Assembly: GCA_035695825.1 (NCBI GenBank)
Contig: DASRRH010000027.1
Location: 124,001 to 188,000, forward strand
Direction of reading: 5' to 3'
Source of the DNA: JAKEFM01 sp035695825
Lineage (GTDB): Bacteria > Planctomycetota > UBA1135 > JAKEFM01
DNA: 64,000 bases
Positions 42,075-50,604 of the stretch are shown piece after piece; the first letter of the stretch is position 1; the number at the start of each line of letters is the position of its first letter. The notes under the pieces are model-generated. The model was not told the origin of the DNA. It worked only from the letters and a program-made list of their open reading frames with translations, and made no database searches. Position numbers and translations under genes: made by a program.

Positions 42075-42668
42075 ATGGTTCACCTCTCGAAGATCTACAC
42101 GAGGACCGGGGACGGCGGGACGACGGGGCTCGGGGACGGAACGCGCGTGCCGAAGACCTCTCCCCGCGTCGAGGCGTGCGGAGCGGTCGACGAGGTGGGC
42201 GCCTCGATCGGAGTCGCCCTCTCCCTCGGCGGGCTCGATCCGGCGCGGGTGGCGCTCCTCCGCTCCGTCCAGAACGACCTCTACGACGTCGGAGCGGACC
42301 TCAGCGTGCCGGAAGGGGCGAAGCCCGCCGCGGGGGGGAAGCCCCGCCTCCGCGTGAAGGCCGAGCAGGCCGCTCGGCTCGAGAGGGAGATCGACGCCGC
42401 GAACGCGGCGCTCGCTCCGCTCGACAGCTTCGTCCTCCCCGGCGGGCGCCCGGGCGCGGCGCTGCTCCACCTCGCGCGCACGGTCTCCCGCCGGGCCGAG
42501 CGGGCGGTCTTCCGGCTCGCGGAGGACGAGCCGGTGAACCCGCAGGTCGGGACCTACCTCAACCGGCTCTCGGACCTGCTGTTCGTCCTCGCCCGCGCCG
42601 AGAACGACGGAGGCCGGGCCGACGTCCTCTGGGAGCCGGGGCGCCACCGGCCCGCCGCCGGAGCCTGA
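42075..42668 (+). CDS. PduO-type corrinoid adenosyltransferase
   Basis: The enzyme attaches the adenosyl group of ATP to cob(I)alamin to make coenzyme B12. The ATP site is TRTGDGGTTGLGDG (residues 9-22), followed by V-E-A-C-G-A-V-D-E. The C-terminal signature is R-R-A-E-R-A-V-F-R-L and Y-L-N-R-L-S-D-L-L-F-V-L-A-R. The 197-residue length is that of the single-domain form. A TACAAT hexamer at 42048-42053 is the likely -10, 21 bases before the ATG. MetE in the window does not need B12, so a B12-dependent enzyme must lie elsewhere. Confidence 0.93.
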   Translation: MVHLSKIYTRTGDGGTTGLGDGTRVPKTSPRVEACGAVDEVGASIGVALSLGGLDPARVALLRSVQNDLYDVGADLSVPEGAKPAAGGKPRLRVKAEQAARLEREIDAANAALAPLDSFVLPGGRPGAALLHLARTVSRRAERAVFRLAEDEPVNPQVGTYLNRLSDLLFVLARAENDGGRADVLWEPGRHRPAAGA

Positions 42669-42681
42669 GGACCGGCCGAGC

Positions 42682-43125
42682 CTAGACGATCGGCCAGGCC
42701 TGGCCGATCAGCCAGATGTGGTAGCCGAGCAATCCGCCGTAGCTCGACAGGGCCAGACCGAGGCCCGCGCGGCCGAGCCGGAAATTCTTGTGCATGCACA
42801 GGAACACGACCCCGACCCCGACGACGAGCGACTTCCAGAACAGGAAGGGAACCTGGCCCTGGTCGAGGAGCCAGCGCATGAGGGGGTTCATCTCGGCCCC
42901 TCCCCGTCCGATGTGGATGACGGTGAGGATCGAGTCGAGGACGTTGAGGCCGAGGATCGCGCAGGTCGCCGCCAGCAGGCCCGGCCCGTAGATGTCGACG
43001 TAGCTGTTCACGCGGCTGGCGCGCCGGCGTCCGCCGAAGAAGAGGTGGCGCGAGACGACGCGGCGCCGGCGGTCCTCCGAGGACGGCGGCGCGCAGGAGG
43101 TTGCGATCTCTGGCTGCGAATCCAT
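42682..43125 (-). CDS. DUF5658-type small membrane protein
   Basis: A basic cytoplasmic N-terminus of about 45 residues is followed by three to four hydrophobic helices. The DUF5658 pattern is seen in L-N-V-L-D-S-I-L-T-V-I-H-I-G, then A-E-M-N-P-L-M-R-W-L-L. The function of the family is unknown. It is 147 residues and shares the strand of the pilin-like gene, six bases downstream of it, so the two may be co-transcribed. Confidence 0.7.
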   Translation of the reverse strand: MDSQPEIATSCAPPSSEDRRRRVVSRHLFFGGRRRASRVNSYVDIYGPGLLAATCAILGLNVLDSILTVIHIGRGGAEMNPLMRWLLDQGQVPFLFWKSLVVGVGVVFLCMHKNFRLGRAGLGLALSSYGGLLGYHIWLIGQAWPIV

Positions 43126-43131
43126 GCCGGG

Positions 43132-43812
43132 CTACTGGACGATCGTCCAGCGCTCGAGGTCTGCGCCGATCGTCCCCACCGCGATCGGGCCGGTGATCGT
43201 CCCCGCGCTCACGAAAGCGGCGTCGGACGCGGGCGCCAGGGTCGCGCCGGAGTACTGCGCGACGTCGTTCCCGCACTGCAGGATCGCGCCCTGATGGTTC
43301 ACGAAGAAGGCCCGGTTCCCGGTCCCGGTGCGGTGGATCGGCCAGGCGTAGGCGCACCAGATCGCCTCGCACAGGTTCGCGTCGACCGCCGTCGCGACCG
43401 CTTTGCCCCCGTTCGGATCCTCGGCGACCCCCGCGCCGGCGGTGTCGGGGAGCCAGAGCTGGAAGAGGTAGCCCGACTTCGTCACGCGGCTCCCCTGGAC
43501 GTTGGCGAAGGCCCCCGAGAGGGTGGGGGGGAGGAGGACGCCCGCCGTGCCGCGGACGGGGTCGGCCCCGGCGAGCTCGCCGAAATAGCCGAACTCGCCC
43601 GCGCCGTCCCCGTCGACGTCGATCTGGACGGAGGCCTGCACCTGCGCCTGCGCCGCGAGGATCTGGCGGAGCGTCGCGATCGCGGCCGTCTCGTTCGTCG
43701 TGCCTCGCGCCGAGATCAGGTTCGGGATCGCCATCGATGCGATGATCGCGATGATCGCGGTGACAACCAGCAGTTCGATCAGGGTGAACCCCTGTTTCCG
43801 ACCGCGCCTCAT
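43132..43812 (-). CDS. Type II secretion/type IV pilin-like prepilin
   Basis: The N-terminus M-R-R-G-R-K-Q-G-F-T-L-I-E-L-L is a textbook prepilin leader: a basic leader, cleavage after Gly8, and the conserved Glu at mature position 5, then one hydrophobic helix to about residue 30. The remaining 195 residues are a globular periplasmic head with no relative I recognise; it holds two Cys-containing segments (C-E-A-I-W-C-A-Y-A). It is a pseudopilin or minor pilin. An F-type inner-membrane platform gene lies 17 kb away at 60.7 kb, but no pilus ATPase is in the window. Confidence 0.85.
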   Translation of the reverse strand: MRRGRKQGFTLIELLVVTAIIAIIASMAIPNLISARGTTNETAAIATLRQILAAQAQVQASVQIDVDGDGAGEFGYFGELAGADPVRGTAGVLLPPTLSGAFANVQGSRVTKSGYLFQLWLPDTAGAGVAEDPNGGKAVATAVDANLCEAIWCAYAWPIHRTGTGNRAFFVNHQGAILQCGNDVAQYSGATLAPASDAAFVSAGTITGPIAVGTIGADLERWTIVQ

Positions 43813-43977
43813 GGCTGGTCTCCTCGCTTCCCCCCCTTCGCGCCCGACCCTCCGTCCCCAGAAGGGCCGGAGCTTTTTTCGACCCTTCCCCCCGCGTGGC
43901 TTGAGGGGGGGATCGGGGGCTTCCCCCGCCGCCTCCCGGCGCGGTAAGAAGCCGCGGCGAACCCGGGAGGGTATCCC

Positions 43978-44487
43978 ATGAAACCCGCCGTCCTCCTCCT
44001 CGCGCGACTCTTCCTGGGTCTCTCCTTCCTGCTGTTCGGGTGGGCGAAGGTCTCCGGCAAGCCCGTGTTCGACGGGAAGCCCTTCTCCCAGTCCTTCGAA
44101 GGGTTCGTGCAGGAGACCCTGTCCGACAAGGGCCACCCCTTCGGTTTCTGGCGCCCGGTCCTCGAGATCGCCGTCCGGCGCGCCCCCGGGGTTTTTGCCT
44201 TCCTCGTCGGGGGGGGGGAGCTCCTCCTCGGCGCGAGCCTCCTCCTCGGCGCGCTCCTCCGCTTCAGCGCGATCGGCGGGATCGCGCTGATGGCGAGCAT
44301 CCAGTTCTGCAACAATCCATTCGCAGGGGAGGGCCCTCTCTGGGCGAAGGTCGCGGGCCTCGTCGAGCACGGCGCGGTCGCCCTCCTCCTCCTCCTCCTC
44401 GCGTTGGACGGGGCGGGCCGGTTCTTCGGCCTCGACCAGCTCCTCTCCCGCGAGCGGGAGTTCGATTTCCCCAAGCCGGCGCCCTAG
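43978..44487 (+). CDS. DoxX-family membrane protein
   Basis: GGGAGG lies seven bases before the ATG. The 169-residue protein has four hydrophobic helices and the DoxX start A-R-L-F-L-G-L-S-F-L-L-F-G-W-A-K. G-G-G-E-L-L-L-G-A-S-L-L-L-G matches the third segment. The family includes quinol oxidase-associated and unknown membrane proteins. It is divergent from the pilin-like gene and convergent with the phosphodiesterase gene. Confidence 0.82.
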   Translation: MKPAVLLLARLFLGLSFLLFGWAKVSGKPVFDGKPFSQSFEGFVQETLSDKGHPFGFWRPVLEIAVRRAPGVFAFLVGGGELLLGASLLLGALLRFSAIGGIALMASIQFCNNPFAGEGPLWAKVAGLVEHGAVALLLLLLALDGAGRFFGLDQLLSREREFDFPKPAP

Positions 44488-44542
44488 AGCCGGCCCCGGG
44501 ACCCGGCCCAAGCCAGGCGGGGACTTGGGATCGGCGCTTGCC

Positions 44543-45943
44543 CTACGCGTCGCCGGGGAGCTTTCCGCGAGCGCCGAAGAGGAGACCGAGGATCCTCGCT
44601 TTCACGGACGCGATCTCGACGCGGTCGGCGGCGCCCCCCGGAGCGGTGCAGGCGTAGAGGGGCCCCTCCTCCGGGTCGTCGGGGGTGCGCCCGTGCGAGC
44701 CGCGCACGGGGGAGGGGTCGAGCGGGACGACGTCCAGGAGGTACCGGAATCCGAGCGCCTTCTGGAGGAGGCGCGCAGCGAGCCGCGCCTTGACGAGGCG
44801 TCTCTTCGGATCGAGGAAGAGTTCCGCCGGGTCGTAGCCGGGCTTGCGGTGGATATCGACTGTCCGCGCGAAGTCGGGCGCCGCGGCGTCGTCGAACCAG
44901 TACGGGTAGGCGAACCAGCGGTCCCGCGCGGCGACCGCGACGAGCTCGCCCGAGCGGGGATGGTCGAGGCCGACGGCGCGCTTCTCCTCCTCCCCGAGGA
45001 GCCGCTCGACGCCCGGGAGCGCGAGGAGGGCCGCGCGGGCGCGCGGGAGGTCGGCCGCGTCGCGGACGTAGACGTGAGCGACCTGGTGGTCGCAGACGGC
45101 GAACGCGCGCGAGGCCCCCGCGTCGAGGAGCTCCCCGTGAGGCGTCGGACGCGCGCGGAGGAGCCCGGCCTCGCGGAGCGCGCGGTTTGGCGCGATCCAC
45201 CCCGTCACCGCCCCGATCCCGTACTCGGAGACGACGACGACCTCGGCGCCCCGCTCCCGCCACGCGGCGGCGAGGTCGGCCGCGACGCGGTCGACCGCCT
45301 CGACGGCGGCGAGGGCGCGCGGATCGTCCGGACCGTGGCGCTGGAAGTCGTAGTCGAGGTGGGGGAGGTAGACGAGCGCGAGCGTCGGCGCGTGGCGCTC
45401 GAGGACGCGCTTCGCGCACGCGGCGATCCACTCCGTCGAGACGAGGTCGGCCCCCGGCCCCCAGAAGCGGAAGAGCGGGAAGGTCCCGAGGCGCGCGTCC
45501 AGGTCCGCCTCGAGGTCGGGGGGCCAGGCGTAGATCCCCGGGATCTTGCGCCCGTCGGCCGGATAGAAGGGGCGCGGCGTCACGGCGTAGTCGGCCGAGG
45601 CGTACAAGTTGAACCACCAGAAGAGCTTCGCGCAGGTGACGGAGGGGTCGCGCCGGCGCGCCGCCTCCCACACCTTCTCCCCCGCCATGAGCGCATGGCT
45701 CTGGCGCCAGAAGAGGATCTCGGCGAGGTCGCGGAAATACCAACCGTTGCCGACGATTCCGTGCTCCCGCGGGAGGAGCCCCGTCAGCATCGTCGCCTGC
45801 GCGGGGCAGGTGACCGCGGGGAGGACCGACGACATCGGGGAGGCGAAGCCGCGCGCGAAGAGCGCGCGAAGCCGCGGCGCCTTCTCGCGCAGCAGCCGCG
45901 GGGTCAGGCCGACGACGTCGAGGACGAGGAGAGGGCGAACCAC
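44543..45943 (-). CDS. Alkaline phosphatase-superfamily phosphodiesterase
   Basis: The start L-L-V-L-D-V-V-G-L-T and the metal/nucleophile segment P-A-V-T-C-P-A-Q-A-T (Thr as nucleophile) belong to the type I phosphodiesterase/nucleotide pyrophosphatase family. Metal ligands appear in L-P-H-L-D-Y-D-F-Q-R-H-G-P-D and V-V-S-E-Y-G. There is no signal peptide, so it is probably cytoplasmic. The GTG at 45943 gives 466 residues. Members hydrolyse phosphodiesters or pyrophosphates, and some occur in pigment or cofactor gene clusters, but no such cluster is here. Confidence 0.85.
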   Translation of the reverse strand: MVRPLLVLDVVGLTPRLLREKAPRLRALFARGFASPMSSVLPAVTCPAQATMLTGLLPREHGIVGNGWYFRDLAEILFWRQSHALMAGEKVWEAARRRDPSVTCAKLFWWFNLYASADYAVTPRPFYPADGRKIPGIYAWPPDLEADLDARLGTFPLFRFWGPGADLVSTEWIAACAKRVLERHAPTLALVYLPHLDYDFQRHGPDDPRALAAVEAVDRVAADLAAAWRERGAEVVVVSEYGIGAVTGWIAPNRALREAGLLRARPTPHGELLDAGASRAFAVCDHQVAHVYVRDAADLPRARAALLALPGVERLLGEEEKRAVGLDHPRSGELVAVAARDRWFAYPYWFDDAAAPDFARTVDIHRKPGYDPAELFLDPKRRLVKARLAARLLQKALGFRYLLDVVPLDPSPVRGSHGRTPDDPEEGPLYACTAPGGAADRVEIASVKARILGLLFGARGKLPGDA

Positions 45944-45995
45944 GGCGCGCGGATTCTCTCCGCGCGCGCGGGACGGGCGAAGCGCGAAGCCGTCC

Positions 45996-47897
45996 CTACG
46001 GGCAGAGGACCACCTTCACGCCGTTGCTCGCCTCGTGGTAGCTCGTGACGAGGTCGACGACGAACTCCTGGAGGTAGACCGTCGCGAGGGCGAAGGCGGG
46101 ATTCGGCGGAATCGGGATCACGGTCACGTTCCCTCCCGCGGCGTCCGTCGAGAAAAGGACCCACGCCGCGAGGAGGAAGGGGTCGACGAGCGCGGCTCCC
46201 GTCGGCACGAACGGGACGTCCGCGGCCCCGAGGGAGAGGAAGAGGATCCCCGGCGCGGAGGCGGGGGCCCCGCTCGTCGTGAGGGTGAGGCTCCCGCCGA
46301 CGTTCCCGCCGGAGGGGACGGTCGTGATCGAGGTGAGGGAGGGGACTGCGGAGTCGTAGGACGCGACCCCGCAGACCGTGAGCGTGTTCGAGCCCGACGC
46401 GCTCGCGTTCCCCTGCCGGTCGGTCGCCGTGACCGAGTAGTCGATCGTCGTGCCGGGACCCACGGCGGCCGCGCCGCCCGGGTTCGTCAGAGCGGCGCGG
46501 TGGATCCCGCCGCCGACGTCCTTCATCGCGACGCTCGCCGGGAAGGCGCCGTTCGGGGCATTGACCGTGTAGTTCGCGGTCGCGGAGACGTAGGTCACGC
46601 CGTCGTCGTAGATCCCGTCGCGGATCGCGGCGCGGAAAACCCACGGGCCCGCCGCGTTCGACGTGGCGACGAGCGCCTGGACCTGCGTGATCACGGGCGC
46701 GAGCGTGTCGGCGGAGGCGGTGCTCCCGAAATAGAGCCGGTCCGTGAAGGCGCCCGACTCCCCCTGGGCCGTGTAGACGTCGGGCTTGCCGTCGTTGTTC
46801 ACGTCGCCGACCGCGACGTCGAGCGTCGAGTCGGTGACGGCGGTGAACCCGTTCGCGACGTAGGCGAAGACGCCGGCGCCATTGTTCAGGTAGAGCCGCT
46901 CCTGCGGCGATCCGAGGGAGCCCACGATCGCGTCGAGGTCGCCGTCGTTGTCGTAGTCGACGAACGCGATCTCATTGTCGTCGAACCCGTTCGTGCCCGT
47001 CACGTTCCCGGGGAGCGCGGTGAAGGTGAGCGTCCCGTTCGGGATCAGGTTGTTGCGGACGTACCCCTCGTTGAAGGAGCCGGGGGAGAGGGACTGGTAG
47101 AACGCGTCGACGTCCCCGTCGTTGTCGAGGTCGGCCCACTCCGTCTCGTAGGCGCTCCCGTCGGCGGGGAGGAGGGCGGAGGAGTTCGAGAAGATCCCGG
47201 CCCCGTTGTTGAGGAAGAGCTGGTTGTTCCCCGTCCGGTTCGTCGCGACGTAGTCGAGGTCGAAGTCCCTGTCGACGTCGACGAAGGTGCAGTCCTGGGG
47301 ATCGCCCGCCGCCGGCAGCCCCGCGAACCCGGTCGAGGTCGCGTCCGTGAAGACCGCCGCGCCGCTGTTCAAATAGAGGCGCGCGATCCCGGTCGCCGTG
47401 TTCGAGAAGGCGAGGTCGATGTCCCCGTCGTTGTCGACGTCCCCGACGGCGATCCCCCAGGCGGAAATCGCGAGGAGGGGCATGTTCGCCGGCGTGTTCG
47501 TGAAGACGCCCGCGCCGTTGTTCAGGAGGAGCCTGGGCGCCTGGGCGTTGCGGACCGCGAAGACGAGGTCCAGGTCGCCGTCGTCGTCGAGGTCCGCCGC
47601 GATCACCACCGCCCCCGCCAGCGAGAGGACCCCGAGCCGCACGACCGACTCGTCGACGAGCCCGCCTCCGGTCGCATAGTTGTTGATGAAGAGCTGCTGC
47701 TGGGCGAGGCCGCCCGATCCGTTCGCGCAGACGACGTCGAGATCTCCGTCCCCGTCGACGTCCGCGAGGATGACCCCCTCCGTGTAGGGGGGGGTCGGCG
47801 TCTGGCCGGGGACGGCCCCGGTCTGGAGCGTGAAGACCTGGGCGGAGGCGACCGGGGCGAGGAGCGCGAGGGCGAACGGGGCGAGGCGGAGGCGCAT
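45996..47897 (-). CDS. Secreted FG-GAP/VCBS-repeat protein with C-terminal surface domain
   Basis: A signal peptide (ending V-A-S-A-Q) precedes seven calcium-type FG-GAP repeats: D-V-D-G-D-G-D-L-D, D-L-D-D-D-G-D-L-D, D-V-D-N-D-G-D-I-D, D-V-D-R-D-F-D-L-D, D-L-D-N-D-G-D-V-D, D-Y-D-N-D-G-D-L-D and D-V-N-N-D-G-K-P-D. Seven repeats fit a seven-bladed propeller, as in integrin heads. Residues 400-510 form an Ig-like domain and the last 120 the beta-rich tail. The length is 633 residues. The 13-base element GTTTCCTGGAACC lies 21 bases before the ATG, as at the lamin-tail gene. It is divergent from the first SCCGP paralog. Confidence 0.88.
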   Translation of the reverse strand: MRLRLAPFALALLAPVASAQVFTLQTGAVPGQTPTPPYTEGVILADVDGDGDLDVVCANGSGGLAQQQLFINNYATGGGLVDESVVRLGVLSLAGAVVIAADLDDDGDLDLVFAVRNAQAPRLLLNNGAGVFTNTPANMPLLAISAWGIAVGDVDNDGDIDLAFSNTATGIARLYLNSGAAVFTDATSTGFAGLPAAGDPQDCTFVDVDRDFDLDYVATNRTGNNQLFLNNGAGIFSNSSALLPADGSAYETEWADLDNDGDVDAFYQSLSPGSFNEGYVRNNLIPNGTLTFTALPGNVTGTNGFDDNEIAFVDYDNDGDLDAIVGSLGSPQERLYLNNGAGVFAYVANGFTAVTDSTLDVAVGDVNNDGKPDVYTAQGESGAFTDRLYFGSTASADTLAPVITQVQALVATSNAAGPWVFRAAIRDGIYDDGVTYVSATANYTVNAPNGAFPASVAMKDVGGGIHRAALTNPGGAAAVGPGTTIDYSVTATDRQGNASASGSNTLTVCGVASYDSAVPSLTSITTVPSGGNVGGSLTLTTSGAPASAPGILFLSLGAADVPFVPTGAALVDPFLLAAWVLFSTDAAGGNVTVIPIPPNPAFALATVYLQEFVVDLVTSYHEASNGVKVVLCP

Positions 47898-48110
47898 GCG
47901 AGGTGCTCCGGAGGGGAGTTTCCTGGAACCGATCGGGCGCGCCGCGGCGCACCCGCGCCCCAGGGTACCCGCCCCTCCGCGCCCGCGCGAGCGTCCCCGG
48001 GGGGCCCCCGTGGACAGGTCCGCGGGTATGCCGGAGAATCGATTCCCGAAGCAGGGGGCGATCGGCGGGAGATCGGGTCCGACGATGGGTCGGACGGTAG
48101 GAGTTCTCAA

Positions 48111-49151
48111 ATGCGATTCGGGAACGCGATCGTCGGCGTCGCGTGGCTCGCGGCGGCGGCACGGGGAGAGGTCACGACGGCCCAGAAGACGATCGGAGAG
48201 CCGGGGGGCTTCTCCTGCTGCGGCCCGGAGGATCCTCCGACGCTCTGCGACGGCGTCACGCCGGCCACGGCCTCCGTCGAGTACCGCTACGACGACGCGG
48301 CCCACACGCTGACGCTCGTCGTCGCGAACACGTCCCCCGTCGAGCCCGGGATCCCGAATCCCCTCCTCACGTCCCTCTACTTCAACGCCCCGCCCGGGGC
48401 GGTGACGGGGCTCTCCCTCCTCGCGCAGTCGGGATCGGGCGGAGCGGCGCCGGAGTGGACGCTCGTCTTCGACCCGAACCCGAAGGTCCAGCCGAAGCCG
48501 GCGAAGCTCGGCTGCCTCGGGGCCTTCAGCGCCCGCCTCACGAACGGTCCGGGGATCGCGAAGGCGATCGCGAACGCCGCGGCCGGCACGTTCTCCGCGC
48601 CCCCCGGATCCTGGGTCGTCGGGCCGGCGACCTTCGTCCTCCAGGTGACGGAGGCGGCGGGGGCGCGGCTCGACGCCTCGGACTTCGCGAACGCCTTCTC
48701 CCACAACCCTCCCGGGGTCCACCAGGTGAACGTCGGGGCTCACTTCCAGGCCGGGGGGCCGCAGGGGAAGAGCGGGAAAATCTCCGCCTCCGTCGGGTGC
48801 GAGCCGGGAGCCTTCCTAACCGGCTCCCCGACCCTCGGCGGGGCGGTCACGCTCGTCATGAGCGGGGCTCCCGGCTGCTGCGGGTGCTTCGCCGTCTCGG
48901 ACGGGCCCGGGCCGATCCTCGTCCCGAACATCCCGGGATGCCCTCCGGTCGTCGTGCCGCTCACCCTCCCGATCCACGTCCTGATCGCGACGACCCCGCT
49001 CACGGCCGGGACGACCGTCAGCGTGACGATCCCGATCCCGAACGACCCGAACCTCCTCGGGGCGACCTTCTTCTTCGCCGCGGTCCTCGTCGACCCCGAC
49101 ACCGGGAAGCTCTTCGGCTCGACCGGCTCGAGCGTGACGATCGCGCCCTAG
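48111..49151 (+). CDS. Secreted 'SCCGP' protein, paralog A
   Basis: AGGAG precedes the ATG by seven bases. A signal peptide leads to K-T-I-G-E-P-G-G-F-S-C-C-G-P and T-L-C-D-G-V-T-P-A, followed by one beta-rich domain of about 180 residues with W-V-V-G-P-A-T-F-V-L and D-F-A-N-A-F-S-H-N-P-P-G. The tail has P-G-C-C-G-C-F and S-V-T-I-A-P. The 346-residue protein is closely related along its whole length to the 345-residue protein at 50605. I know no family name. Its last stop base (G of TAG) is the first base of the insertion sequence, so the element sits flush against the gene. Confidence 0.72.
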   Translation: MRFGNAIVGVAWLAAAARGEVTTAQKTIGEPGGFSCCGPEDPPTLCDGVTPATASVEYRYDDAAHTLTLVVANTSPVEPGIPNPLLTSLYFNAPPGAVTGLSLLAQSGSGGAAPEWTLVFDPNPKVQPKPAKLGCLGAFSARLTNGPGIAKAIANAAAGTFSAPPGSWVVGPATFVLQVTEAAGARLDASDFANAFSHNPPGVHQVNVGAHFQAGGPQGKSGKISASVGCEPGAFLTGSPTLGGAVTLVMSGAPGCCGCFAVSDGPGPILVPNIPGCPPVVVPLTLPIHVLIATTPLTAGTTVSVTIPIPNDPNLLGATFFFAAVLVDPDTGKLFGSTGSSVTIAP

Positions 49152-49175
49152 GGATCTGGCCCCCTTTGATGTTGG
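49151..49175 (+). repeat. Left terminal inverted repeat
   Basis: Begins GGGATCTGGCCCC and ends TGTTGG; pairs with 50344-50368. Confidence 0.88.
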
Positions 49176-49225
49176 TCCCCGCGGCGGGGGGCGCCACGCC
49201 CGGCCCCTCTCCTATTCGCTTCTCT

Positions 49226-50280
49226 CTACGCCGCCCCGAGCCTCCTCGAGAGCTCCCCCCAGTCCTGCCGGTACCCCTCCGCGATCTCCTCCACCCGGAT
49301 CCTGCGGCCGAGCAGCCCCTCGGTCATCGCGGGGGTGCGCCCCTCCCCGTTCACCCTCCACCTCCACACGTTGTTCATGAGCATCCAGATCGCCACGTGC
49401 TTCTCGAGGCGCTCCCCCTTCTTGCTCACGCACCAGCTGCGCCGGATCAGGCGCGAGATCCCGTACCTCGCCATCGCCGCCTCGTGGTTCACCCAGAATA
49501 GGGGGCTCCTCGGCCCCTTGGTCCCCTTCCCCGAGTAGATCCGGTGCTCGACCTCCCCCGGGGCGAAGAGCCTCCGCACGAGGGAGGCATAGAGGGGCTT
49601 TCGGTCGCTCGCGAGCACCACCCCCTCGGCCCCCTCGAGCCGCGAAAGACACCGGCGCATCACGAGGCCGCTCTCGTTTGGACGGCGCCCCTCCTCGGCC
49701 TCGAAGGCGGCCCTCCTCTTCTTGCTTGCCGCGCTCTTGCCTGCCCTCGACCGGATCCGGCCGACCTCGCCTGCGAGGATCATCCCGCTCGGGACGGCCA
49801 CGAGGAGGCCCACGGTCAGGGGCTTTGAGAGGCGGTTGTGCTCGTAGGTCTCGATCTCGTCGGTCTGGAAGTGGCCCCGAGGCTTGAAGCCCCGAAGGAG
49901 GTTCTCCGCGGCCTGGGCGCAGAAGGTGCCGTAGCGATCGAGCCGCCCCTCGACCGCGCGGCGGCGGACGTGCCCGATCCGGACGGACTGGCGGATCGAG
50001 ACCCCGGAGACGAGGAGCTTGAGGAGGGAGGAGGTGACGGAGGGCTTGTGGAGACCGAAGGAGATGCTGAAGGTCTGGGAGGAGAAGGTCCTCCCGCACG
50101 CGCGGCAGCGAAAGCGCGGGATGGGCCGGGGTCGGCAGAGAGCGACGTAGGAGCCCCAGCGCACGAAGAAGCGCGGGGGAGGGGAGCGGAAGAACGGGCA
50201 CCCCTCCCGCGGGCAGCGATCGGGCTCGAACAGAGGTTCCTCCCGGGGTTTCCCCGGGGGGAATGACGCAGGAGGGCCAT
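49226..50280 (-). CDS. IS1/IS1595-like transposase requiring a -1 frameshift
   Basis: The main frame (stop at 49226) has a zinc-finger-like N-terminus (C-P-R-E-G-C-P, then C-R-A-C-G-R-T-F), a helix-turn-helix region (S-V-T-S-S-L-L-K-L-L-V-S-G-V) and a DDE-type core: D-E-I-E-T-Y-E-H-N, A-S-D-R-K-P-L-Y and H-E-A-A-M-A-R-Y. This frame has no ATG, GTG or TTG before the finger; GTG at 50164 would cut it off. Another frame has ATG at 50280 with GGGGAGG seven bases upstream and enters the main frame by a -1 slip. A G-GGA-AAC heptamer (about 50255-50249) lies exactly in register for that slip. Programmed frameshifting is known in IS1 elements; a one-base assembly error is the alternative. Confidence 0.72.
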
Positions 50281-50343
50281 TTCGTTACCTCCCCGGGGGA
50301 AAGCGCCGGGGCTCAGGGGGTAGCGCCCGCGCGGCCCCTCGGC

Positions 50344-50368
50344 CCAACAGGGAAAGGGGCCAGATCCC
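50344..50368 (-). repeat. Right terminal inverted repeat
   Basis: Read on the reverse strand it begins GGGATCTGGCCCC and ends TGTTGG, matching the left end at 21 of 25 positions. Confidence 0.88.
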
Positions 50369-50514
50369 AACTTTGCCCGCCGGCACCAGATCCTTCGGAT
50401 CTCTCTTGCGATGGCCGCAGGGGTCTCGCACCGGCTTTGGACCATGCGCGATCTCGGCACCCTCCGCGAAGCCGACGCGAACGCGGTCGGACCCCTACCC
50501 CCCGGGGCGGCGGG

Positions 50515-50543
50515 TGGACAACCCGCCCCGTCGGGTCTGTAAT
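50515..50543 (+). promoter_or_regulatory. Putative sigma70 promoter of paralog B
   Basis: TGGACA (50515-50520) and TGTAAT (50538-50543) are exactly 17 bases apart, the best such pair I saw in the window. The ATG at 50605 is 61 bases downstream. The stretch from the insertion sequence end (50369) to the ATG otherwise holds only a small hairpin at 50388-50402. Confidence 0.6.
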
Positions 50544-50604
50544 TTCCTCCCCACGAGGGGCACGCGGAGGGTCGCGGAGCCTCGACTTCGGGCGGAGCAC
50601 GAGC

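Larger units (their letters stand above)
49151..50368. mobile_element. Complete insertion sequence with terminal inverted repeats
   Basis: The element of 1,218 bases carries a transposase on the - strand. Its ends are imperfect 25-base inverted repeats at 49151-49175 and 50344-50368, 21 of 25 matching, both outermost 13 bases being GGGATCTGGCCCC. The flanks (CCCTA left, AACTT right) show no target duplication. It sits between two paralogous secreted genes, directly at the stop of the first. Confidence 0.88.

Noticed and set aside
50388..50402. Small hairpin AGATCC-TTC-GGATCT next to the insertion sequence
   Set aside because: Too short and without a T-run, so not a terminator; it does not match the element ends.
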